The position numbers were made by a program, and so were the translations under genes. 64,000 nucleotides of DNA, taken from assembly GCA_943788115.1 (NCBI GenBank), contig CALSPA010000009.1:1-64000 (forward strand). The letters are read 5' to 3'. This DNA is from an uncultured Flavobacteriales bacterium (GTDB lineage Bacteria > Bacteroidota > Bacteroidia > Flavobacteriales_D > Parvicellaceae). How positions within the stretch are numbered: the first letter of the stretch is position 1; each line of letters begins with the position of its first letter. Below the pieces are notes generated by a model. That model was not told the DNA's origin. It did no database searches and was given only the letters and a program-made list of their open reading frames with translations. Shown here piece after piece: positions 57,276-64,000 of the stretch.

Positions 57276-59873
57276 ATGGATTACAATCAATTTACACATA
57301 AAACTCAAAAAGCAATAAGTAATGCTCAAAATTTAGCATTAACTCAGGGGCATCAAATGATTGAAAATGGTCACCTGTTAAAAGCTATTTTCGAAGTAGA
57401 CAAAGATTTCATACCAAACTTAATAAAGAAATTTGGAGCTAACATCCCCATTCTTATTGATACCGTATCAAGCATTGTAAAATCGTATCCAAAAGTGTCT
57501 GGAGGGGATGTTCAGATGAGTAGAAACATTCAAAAAACATTAAATGAAGCATTAGTTGAAGCAACTAAATTAAAAGATGAATACATTTCTTTAGAACACA
57601 TTTTAATTGGGTTATTAAAACCCAATGACTCTGTAGCCCAACTATTAAAGGATAATGGAATAAACAAGAAAGAGCTCATTGAAGTGATTAAAAATCTTAG
57701 AAAAGGTGAGAAAGTAAATTCTACCAATCATGAAGACAACTTTAATGCTTTAAATAAATATGCAAGAAATTTAAACTCATTAGCTAAGGATGGAAAGCTA
57801 GATCCCGTAATAGGAAGAGATGATGAAATAAGAAGGGTGTTACAAATCTTAACAAGAAGGACAAAAAATAATCCAATTTTAATTGGTGAACCGGGTGTTG
57901 GTAAAACTGCAATTGCAGAAGGTATTTCCCATCGAATAATTACAGGTGATGTTCCTGAAAATTTAAAATCTAAAATTATTTATTCATTAGATATGGGAGC
58001 ATTAATTGCTGGTGCTAAATACAAGGGAGAATTCGAAGAAAGATTAAAATCCGTAATAAAAGAAGTTGTTAGCGAAGATGGAGAAATAGTTTTATTTATA
58101 GATGAAATTCACACTTTAGTAGGAGCCGGTGGAGGACAAGGAGCTATGGATGCAGCTAATATATTAAAACCTGCACTTGCAAGAGGAGAATTAAGAGCTA
58201 TTGGTGCAACAACATTAGATGAATACCAGAAATATTTTGAAAAAGACAAAGCTTTAGAGAGAAGATTTCAAAAAGTTGTAGTTAATGAACCTGATTTTGA
58301 AGATGCAATAAGTATTCTTAGAGGAATTAAAGAAAAATATGAAAACCATCATAAAGTACAGATTAAAGACGAAGCTATTATTTCTGCAGTTGAATTATCA
58401 ACACGATACATAACTGATCGCTTCCTTCCAGATAAAGCCATTGATTTAATGGATGAAGCTGCCTCTAAATTAAGAATGGAAATAAACAGTAAACCAGAGG
58501 AATTAGATGAACTTGAAAGAAAACTAATGCAACTTGAAATAGAAAAAGAAGCAATTAAAAGGGAAAATGATAAAAAGAAAATAAATCAACTTTCAAAAGA
58601 AATAGCTGAAATAAATGAAAAAAGAAACGAGCTTAAAGCGAAGTGGGAAAATGAAAAAGGAATTGTAGAACAAATTCAAGCTGCAAAAAAAGAAATAGAG
58701 CAATTAAAAATAGAAGCCGAGCAAGCAGAAAGAAATGGAGACTTTGGAAAAGTAGCTGAAATAAGATATGGTAAATTAAAAGAGTTAGAACAATTAATCA
58801 TAAATGAAAAAGATAATTTAATTGTTGCTCAATCTCAATCTAAAATGATTAAGGAAGATGTAGATGCTGAAGAAATTGCAGATGTAGTATCTAAATGGAC
58901 AGGAATTCCAGTTAACAAAATGTTAGAGGGTGAACAATCAAAACTCTTAAGACTAGAAGATGAACTAAAAAAACGAATTATAGGTCAACAAGAAGCCATT
59001 ACTGCAATTTCTGATGCAGTACTAAGAAGTAGATCTGGATTGCAAGATATAAACAGGCCCATCGGTTCCTTTATATTTCTGGGAACAACGGGAGTAGGTA
59101 AAACAGAATTGGCAAGAGCTCTAAGTGATGCTTTATTTGATGATGAGAATGCAATGGTAAGAATCGACATGAGCGAATATCAAGAAAAACATTCTGTTTC
59201 TAGACTTGTTGGAGCTCCTCCAGGTTATGTCGGTTATGATGAAGGGGGGCAATTGACAGAAGCTATTAGAAGAAGGCCCTACTCTATTATATTACTTGAT
59301 GAAATTGAAAAAGCTCATCCTGATGTTTTTAATATATTATTACAAGTATTAGATGATGGTAGGTTAACAGATAATAAAGGAAGGTTAATAAATTTTAAGA
59401 ATACCATTATAATTATGACTTCAAATATTGGGGCACATATTATACAAGAAAATCTTGAAGAGTTAACATCAAAAAACCAAAAAGAAGTTCATCAAAAGAC
59501 TAAGGGCATGGTATTTGAAATTCTCAAACAAACAATGAGACCAGAATTTTTAAATAGAATTGATGAAACAATAATGTTTAACCCCTTGAACAAAGAAGAT
59601 ATTAAAAAGATTGTTCAAATTCACCTAGAAAAAGTAAGTCAGATGCTTTCTGAAAAAGACATTAAAATTAAAACGACTAAGTATGCACTATCCTATTTAG
59701 CGGAAAAAGGATATGAACCTCAATATGGGGCTAGACCAATTAAAAGAGTAATTCAAAAAGAGATATTGAATGGTTTATCTAGAAAACTTATTAGTGGTGA
59801 AATAAAAAATGGAGATCATGTACTTATTGATTCATTTGAAAAAAGCATTGTATTTAGGAAAGAGAAACTTTAA
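57276..59873 (+). CDS. clpB: ATP-dependent chaperone ClpB
   Basis: This 865-residue disaggregase has an N-domain (residues 1-145, [17 protein letters not shown]), NBD1 with Walker [10 protein letters not shown] (about 202) and Walker [13 protein letters not shown], a long coiled-coil middle domain (about 405-525, rich in Lys/Glu), NBD2 with Walker [10 protein letters not shown] (about 605), pore loop GYVGYDEGG and Walker [10 protein letters not shown], and a normal C-terminal domain ([19 protein letters not shown]). It works with DnaK to recover aggregated proteins. Monocistronic; no heat-shock promoter is recognised upstream. Confidence 0.96.
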   Translation: MDYNQFTHKTQKAISNAQNLALTQGHQMIENGHLLKAIFEVDKDFIPNLIKKFGANIPILIDTVSSIVKSYPKVSGGDVQMSRNIQKTLNEALVEATKLKDEYISLEHILIGLLKPNDSVAQLLKDNGINKKELIEVIKNLRKGEKVNSTNHEDNFNALNKYARNLNSLAKDGKLDPVIGRDDEIRRVLQILTRRTKNNPILIGEPGVGKTAIAEGISHRIITGDVPENLKSKIIYSLDMGALIAGAKYKGEFEERLKSVIKEVVSEDGEIVLFIDEIHTLVGAGGGQGAMDAANILKPALARGELRAIGATTLDEYQKYFEKDKALERRFQKVVVNEPDFEDAISILRGIKEKYENHHKVQIKDEAIISAVELSTRYITDRFLPDKAIDLMDEAASKLRMEINSKPEELDELERKLMQLEIEKEAIKRENDKKKINQLSKEIAEINEKRNELKAKWENEKGIVEQIQAAKKEIEQLKIEAEQAERNGDFGKVAEIRYGKLKELEQLIINEKDNLIVAQSQSKMIKEDVDAEEIADVVSKWTGIPVNKMLEGEQSKLLRLEDELKKRIIGQQEAITAISDAVLRSRSGLQDINRPIGSFIFLGTTGVGKTELARALSDALFDDENAMVRIDMSEYQEKHSVSRLVGAPPGYVGYDEGGQLTEAIRRRPYSIILLDEIEKAHPDVFNILLQVLDDGRLTDNKGRLINFKNTIIIMTSNIGAHIIQENLEELTSKNQKEVHQKTKGMVFEILKQTMRPEFLNRIDETIMFNPLNKEDIKKIVQIHLEKVSQMLSEKDIKIKTTKYALSYLAEKGYEPQYGARPIKRVIQKEILNGLSRKLISGEIKNGDHVLIDSFEKSIVFRKEKL

Positions 59874-59908
59874 TTTAAATTACATTAACATTTAATAATC
59901 AACAACAT

Positions 59909-60337
59909 ATGAAACAAATTTTAATCTTATTTATGCTTTTTAGCGTTTGCTTATATGGTCAAGATCAAAACGAAATAAAAACCATTCAGAACAAAATGAT
60001 TGAGCAAGAAGAAAGCTGGAATAAAGGTGAAATCAAAGAATTTATGAATCATTATTGGAAATCAGATTCTCTATCATTTACTGGAAAAAATGGCATTCAA
60101 AATGGATGGAAAACAACCCTAGACAATTATTTAAAATCCTACCCTAATAAAAATAAGATGGGTAAACTAAAATTTAGTAACCTTTCAATTAAAAAAATTG
60201 ATACCAATACAATTACCGTATTAGGCAAATGGAAATTATTTAGAAATGAAGATTTAGGAAATTTAGAAGGATACTATTCATTAATATGGCAGAAAAAAAA
60301 CAATGAATGGGTAATTATTGCCGACCATTCAAGCTAA
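59909..60337 (+). CDS. Exported DUF4440/SnoaL-like protein
   Basis: The 142-residue protein has a signal peptide (MKQILILFMLFSVCLYGQ) and a small NTF2-like domain: KMIEQEESWNKGEIKEFMNHYW, SLSFTGKNGIQNGWKTTLDNYLKSYP, then TITVLGKWKL and LIWQKKNNEWVIIADHSS. This is the DUF4440/SnoaL-like layout (helix, then a curved sheet closing on W-x-I-x-x-D-H). No enzymatic residue can be assigned. It lies 35 bp after clpB. Confidence 0.8.
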   Translation: MKQILILFMLFSVCLYGQDQNEIKTIQNKMIEQEESWNKGEIKEFMNHYWKSDSLSFTGKNGIQNGWKTTLDNYLKSYPNKNKMGKLKFSNLSIKKIDTNTITVLGKWKLFRNEDLGNLEGYYSLIWQKKNNEWVIIADHSS

Positions 60338-60362
60338 AACTATAATATGTAAATAACTTTAG

Positions 60363-60370
60363 TAAATTTG
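60363..60370 (+). promoter_or_regulatory. Predicted -7 element for ndk (TAAATTTG)
   Basis: This is an exact TAnnTTTG match 20 bases before the ndk ATG, giving a leader of about 13 bases. Confidence 0.45.
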
Positions 60371-60389
60371 CCAAAAAAAAATTAAAACA

Positions 60390-60809
60390 ATGTCAGGAAA
60401 CAGAACCTTTACAATGATTAAACCAGATGCAGTAGAAGCTGGTAATATTGGAAACATTATTCAAATGATTACAGATGCTGGTTTCAGCATTAAAGCAATG
60501 AAACTTACCAATCTTTCTAAAGAGCAAGCAGAAGAGTTTTATGCAGTTCATTCAGAAAGACCTTTTTATGGTGAATTAGTCTCTTACATGACTTCTGGTG
60601 CAATTGTAGCTGCAATTTTAGAGAAAGAAAATGCTGTAGCAGATTTTAGAGCATTAATTGGTGCTACAGATCCAGCTGAAGCTGAAGAAGGTACAATTAG
60701 AAAATCATATGCTGAATCTAAGGGCAGAAATGCAGTACATGGATCTGATAGTGATGAAAATGCTAATATTGAGTGTAATTTTCATTTTGAAGTAGCAGAG
60801 CTAGTATAA
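60390..60809 (+). CDS. ndk: Nucleoside diphosphate kinase
   Basis: The 139-residue enzyme opens [19 protein letters not shown] and has the phospho-histidine His117 in [10 protein letters not shown]. It transfers phosphate between nucleoside di- and triphosphates. Length and all active-site features are normal. A strong terminator follows. Confidence 0.96.
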   Translation: MSGNRTFTMIKPDAVEAGNIGNIIQMITDAGFSIKAMKLTNLSKEQAEEFYAVHSERPFYGELVSYMTSGAIVAAILEKENAVADFRALIGATDPAEAEEGTIRKSYAESKGRNAVHGSDSDENANIECNFHFEVAELV

Positions 60810-60829
60810 TTAAATTACTTACCAACTTG

Positions 60830-60863
60830 TAAAAGCTGTATTTCTTAATACAGCTTTTTTTTT
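60830..60863 (+). terminator. Intrinsic terminator after ndk
   Basis: AAGCTGTATT (60833-60842) and AATACAGCTT (60847-60856) form a perfect 10-bp stem with a TCTT loop, followed by a run of T to 60863. Confidence 0.9.
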
Positions 60864-60921
60864 ATTCAAAATGTTCCTTTTGATAAAAATGGCATTATAT
60901 ATGCTATACCATTGATATATT

Positions 60922-62181
60922 ATGAGAAAACCATCCTTACTATTATCGCTTGTATTTTGCACTTGGTCAATCATTTTCTCTCAAGAGATAATTAAATTCG
61001 ATGAGAAATCAATTGTAATAACAAATCAAGTTGCAATCTCAGCCAGTAAATTATACAATGAAACAAATTATGGTAATGAGTTAATAATTAATGTGTTAAC
61101 TAAAAAAGAGAACAAAAAGCTTAACAATAGAGAAAAAGTCAATTTTTCTCGAGTAAGAGTGAAAAAATTAGCCAGCTACTTTAAAGATACATTAGGAGTT
61201 GAAGCTCATAATATTCTCACCCAATTTAAACCATTTGATGATAAAAAGAATAAAGGAAATGGCCATCCTTTAACTGGTGTTACATGGACAAGAGATAATT
61301 TTAAAAAAATATCTAATAGAAGTGGCATTTATCAACTTGTTATTATTAAAGAGGAAATGCTTACCGCAACTGGAAATGTTAACGACACAATAAATGGTGT
61401 TCAAATAATAAAGTACAACAATAAATATGGAACGTATTTTCATGGAGAATATACAACAGGTTTTATTCCCCCTCAAGCATTTAATTCGGATTGTAAGGAA
61501 ATAACCATTGAATTAAAAGAATTTTTTACCCCATCTGAAATTTTACTTGCAGGATTAACTACTACAAGTGGAAATAAAATGTTAAGAACTGGAGGGATGA
61601 TACACATAATTGCTTATTGCAACGGAAAAGAAATTCCACTTAAAAAGGGATCTAAAGCAGAAATTAAATTCCTAAATTTTACTGAATCATATGGAATCTT
61701 TTTTGGAAATAAAAAAAGTGGCCTAATAGATTGGGAGATAGATGAAAGTATTGAAACGATTTTAAATCCGTTTGATTTTGATGAAGAAACAGAAGAAGAG
61801 GGAGGGTTAAAAGTTCTTACTGATAAATTTGGATGGATAAATTGTGATGCTTTTGTAGATGACAAAGGCCCAAGAACTGAGCTAGTAGTTAATTTAAAAG
61901 AGAAAGTTGAAAACTCAACTGCTTTTCGTTTAATTTTTCATGATATTAAATCTGTATTACCAGGATATTATACAAACAATGATCGTTCTAAAGTTAAATT
62001 CACTAATCTTCCGACAGCAAGGAAAACATCTTTACTTGTCTTTCAATTAGTAAAAGATAAAAACATAATTATTTGGGCAATTAAAGAGTTGGAAACAGGA
62101 AAAGATAAAGTAGTATCTGACTTAAAATTTAAAACAACAAGTCTAAAAGAATTCAAAAAAACAACAGATTTAATCTGGTAA
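60922..62181 (+). CDS. Unknown secreted protein (419 aa)
   Basis: I do not recognise the family. Residues 1-21 are a signal peptide ending SIIFS-Q. There are no later membrane segments and no T9SS sorting domain. The body is beta-rich; distinctive segments are GHPLTGVTWTRDNFKKIS, TTGFIPPQAFNSDCKEITIELKEFF, IIAYCNGKEIPLK, an acidic loop (FDFDEETEEEGG, residues about 284-295) and FGWINCDAFVDDKGPRTEL. It is preceded by the ndk terminator and faces the aminotransferase tail to tail with a 5-bp gap. A periplasmic or surface role is inferred from export only. Confidence 0.65.
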   Translation: MRKPSLLLSLVFCTWSIIFSQEIIKFDEKSIVITNQVAISASKLYNETNYGNELIINVLTKKENKKLNNREKVNFSRVRVKKLASYFKDTLGVEAHNILTQFKPFDDKKNKGNGHPLTGVTWTRDNFKKISNRSGIYQLVIIKEEMLTATGNVNDTINGVQIIKYNNKYGTYFHGEYTTGFIPPQAFNSDCKEITIELKEFFTPSEILLAGLTTTSGNKMLRTGGMIHIIAYCNGKEIPLKKGSKAEIKFLNFTESYGIFFGNKKSGLIDWEIDESIETILNPFDFDEETEEEGGLKVLTDKFGWINCDAFVDDKGPRTELVVNLKEKVENSTAFRLIFHDIKSVLPGYYTNNDRSKVKFTNLPTARKTSLLVFQLVKDKNIIIWAIKELETGKDKVVSDLKFKTTSLKEFKKTTDLIW

Positions 62182-62186
62182 ATCTA

Positions 62187-63353
62187 TCATATAGAATCCA
62201 TAACCTTTATAATTACTTTACAAGATTCTTCGATTTCTTTGTCTGTTATTATTAAAGGAGGTGCAATTCTAAAGCTTTGAGGGTTTGATAAAAACCAAAA
62301 TGCAAGCACTCCCCTTTCCTTGCAACCATCAACTACTTTTTGAACCACATCATCGTTTTCCATTTCAATAGCGAAAAACAAGCCCTTTCTTCTTATTTCT
62401 TTTACTAAACGGTGATTTAATAAAGATTCAAACAATTGACCTTTACTTTCTATTTGATCTAAAATAGATTTTGAAGTGAGAATATTTAAAGACGCTAATG
62501 CTGCTGCACAACAAACAGGATGACCACCAAAAGTTGTTATGTGACCTAATTTTGGATTATGGGTTAACTCATTCATATTTTCTTTCGAAGAAACAAAACC
62601 ACCCATTGGCATTCCACCACCTAAAGCTTTACCTATAGTTAATACATCGGGAATTACATTGTAATGCTCAAATGCAAAAAGCTTACCCGTTCTTCCAAAA
62701 CCGGTTTGTATTTCATCAAAAATAAGCATTGCCCCAACTTCATTACACCTAGCTCTTAACGCATTAATAAATTCTAAAGAAGGAATTCTAACACCCGCAT
62801 CTCCTTGAATAGGTTCAATAATAACACCTGCTGTTTTTGTTGAAATTGTATTCAGTTGATTTAAATTATTGAAGTCGATAAACCTTATTTCTGGAAGTAA
62901 GGGATAAAATGCACTTTTTTTCTGTTCATTACCAGTTACACTTAAAGAACCGTGAGTAGAGCCATGGTAGGCTCCATTAAAAGAAATGATTTCTTTTCTA
63001 CCAGTTACTCTTTTCACTAACTTGAGTGCTGCCTCATTGGCTTCAGTACCAGAATTAACAGGGTAAAAAACATCTAATTCATTAGGAAGTAAACTACATA
63101 GCTTGTTGGCAAGTTCATTCTGAACAGATTGTTTATATTCTCCGTAAACCATAACATGAAGATGCTCATCTACCTGATTTTTTATGGCTTTATTAATTTC
63201 TAAATTATTGTGTCCTAAATTAGAAACTGCAATTCCTGAAATTAAATCGGTATATTTTTTTCCTTGTTTATCAAAAAGATAAATACCATTTGCTGAAGCG
63301 ATTTCAATTCCCATTGGAAATGGTGTGGTATATGCTAAGTGGTCATTTGACAT
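62187..63353 (-). CDS. Class III PLP-dependent aminotransferase (acetylornithine/ornithine-type)
   Basis: The 388-residue enzyme has VNSGTEANEAALKL, FNGAYHGSTHGSLSVTGN, LIFDEIQTGFGRTGKLFA (cofactor Asp and Gln) and TIGKALGGGMPMGG with the Schiff-base Lys. TTFGGHPVCCAAALASL follows. Class III enzymes of this size transfer amino groups from acetylornithine, ornithine or related omega-amines; exact substrate is not fixed. It lies 36 bp downstream of the SpoIIE-type phosphatase gene but has its own promoter element. Confidence 0.87.
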   Translation of the reverse strand: MSNDHLAYTTPFPMGIEIASANGIYLFDKQGKKYTDLISGIAVSNLGHNNLEINKAIKNQVDEHLHVMVYGEYKQSVQNELANKLCSLLPNELDVFYPVNSGTEANEAALKLVKRVTGRKEIISFNGAYHGSTHGSLSVTGNEQKKSAFYPLLPEIRFIDFNNLNQLNTISTKTAGVIIEPIQGDAGVRIPSLEFINALRARCNEVGAMLIFDEIQTGFGRTGKLFAFEHYNVIPDVLTIGKALGGGMPMGGFVSSKENMNELTHNPKLGHITTFGGHPVCCAAALASLNILTSKSILDQIESKGQLFESLLNHRLVKEIRRKGLFFAIEMENDDVVQKVVDGCKERGVLAFWFLSNPQSFRIAPPLIITDKEIEESCKVIIKVMDSI

Positions 63354-63372
63354 CTAAAACTAAAATGTAATA

Positions 63373-63380
63373 CAAATATA
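63373..63380 (-). promoter_or_regulatory. Predicted -7 element for the class III aminotransferase (TATATTTG on minus strand)
   Basis: This is an exact TAnnTTTG match 19 bases upstream of the ATG on the minus strand. Confidence 0.45.
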
Positions 63381-63389
63381 AAGTAACGA

Positions 63390-64000
63390 CTAAATCCTAA
63401 CTCCCATTACACAAATATCGTCTATTTGCTCTAAATCTCCTTTCCAAGTGATAAACTCATTTCTTAAAGCAACAAGTTGCTTATCCATTTGATTATCTTT
63501 TATTGAAAGTATAAATTTCTGAAAGTTGGGAGATTTATATTTTTTACCATTTACACCACCAAACTGATCTACAAATCCATCGGAGAATAAATACAACAAA
63601 TCTCCTTTATTTACTTTCAGGTAATTGTTAGTAAACGGTTCTTTTGTCACAAACATTCCAATGGGCTGTTTATCTGGAACGATTTCTTCAATAGTATCAT
63701 TACCAGATCTAATTATCCATAAAGGATTATTAGCTCCAGACCATTCTAAATCTCCACTTTCTATATCTATAGAACAAAGCGAAATATCCATCCCATCTCT
63801 TATTTCTTGATCTGAATTACCAAACCTTTTAACAACCAAGTCTCTGGTACGGTTTAAAATCAAAGATGGCTTAGTAATTCCTTCTTCTAAAAGTGCTTTA
63901 GACAATACGTTGGAGCATATTACAGAAACCATAGCTCCTGGAACACCATGACCAGTACAATCGGCAACTGCAAAATATATTTTCCCATCGTATTTTTCAA
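63390..64000 (-). CDS. SpoIIE-type PP2C serine phosphatase, C-terminal part cut by window edge
   Basis: The visible 203 residues open with FAVADCTGHGVPGAM, the metal-binding start of SpoIIE/RsbU PP2C phosphatases, which continues beyond the window. Later motifs are SGANNPLWII, PDKQPIGMF, LYLFSDGFVDQFGG and DDICVMGVRI. Such domains dephosphorylate STAS antagonists; many Bacteroidota versions carry TPR or sensor domains upstream, outside this window. The ATG at 63932 is internal. The STAS gene at the start of the window is a possible, unlinked substrate. Confidence 0.88.
   Translation of the reverse strand, partial: EKYDGKIYFAVADCTGHGVPGAMVSVICSNVLSKALLEEGITKPSLILNRTRDLVVKRFGNSDQEIRDGMDISLCSIDIESGDLEWSGANNPLWIIRSGNDTIEEIVPDKQPIGMFVTKEPFTNNYLKVNKGDLLYLFSDGFVDQFGGVNGKKYKSPNFQKFILSIKDNQMDKQLVALRNEFITWKGDLEQIDDICVMGVRI

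Noticed and set aside
60889..60914. Imperfect palindrome ATGGCAT...ATGC...CCAT before the unknown 419-aa gene
   Set aside because: It is AT-dominated with mismatches and lacks a recognisable operator or hairpin; chance is a sufficient explanation.

Overview
This is an AT-rich stretch of a Bacteroidota chromosome, most likely a marine Flavobacteriales member. The evidence is type IX secretion (T9SS) cargo with both type A and type B C-terminal sorting domains, a PorP/SprF-family protein, MnmD, MiaE, YqgE, a bacilliredoxin-like YtxJ, Bacteroidota-type promoter elements (TAnnTTTG) and an almost complete lack of Shine-Dalgarno sequences. Start codons are often TTG or GTG. No phage, insertion sequence, CRISPR array or rRNA operon was seen.

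Layout. 0-7 kb: the end of pyrB, a STAS protein, a small T9SS cargo protein, rnz-mnmD, a methyltransferase, a TPR/PD40 envelope protein, a rhomboid protease and a class IV aminotransferase. 6.7-12 kb, minus strand: trkA-trkH-miaE-yqgE, plus an unknown 375-aa protein. Across a 535-bp gap lie two tiny tandem ORFs preceded by a cluster of TTAAGT repeats. 12.5-24.5 kb: a phosphohexomutase, a three-gene NAD(P) transhydrogenase operon, a DUF4139 protein, surE - small membrane protein - lpxB, SpoIID, DUF1853, a rhodanese lipoprotein and a CvfB-like RNA-binding protein. 24.7-32.3 kb: a 2556-aa type B T9SS cargo protein with about 21 Ig/PKD-like repeats, two of which have other domains nested inside them. 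32.4-39.2 kb: a Rieske oxygenase, an NhaC antiporter, a CotH-like lipoprotein with no ordinary start codon, a small secreted protein, and a cytoplasmic receiver-histidine kinase.

39.3-47.6 kb is a second giant-adhesin locus: PKD protein, type B sorting domain ORF, LytTR response regulator, PorP/SprF protein. With the upstream receiver-kinase it looks like a complete regulated adhesin/secretion module. 47.7-56.4 kb: universal stress protein, peroxiredoxin, dipeptidyl peptidase IV, thioredoxin-like protein, a potassium channel fused to a 12-residue repeat solenoid, citrate synthase, ytxJ, tRNA-His and an M42-type aminopeptidase. 56.4-64 kb: NlpC/P60, clpB, a DUF4440-like protein, ndk, an unknown secreted protein, a class III aminotransferase and a SpoIIE-type phosphatase cut by the window edge.

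From about 39.8 to 56.3 kb almost every gene carries one-base indels although the protein sequence is otherwise well conserved, including in citrate synthase. Nothing comparable was seen outside this block. I read it as a low-quality stretch of assembly rather than real decay, and describe each affected gene as one locus.
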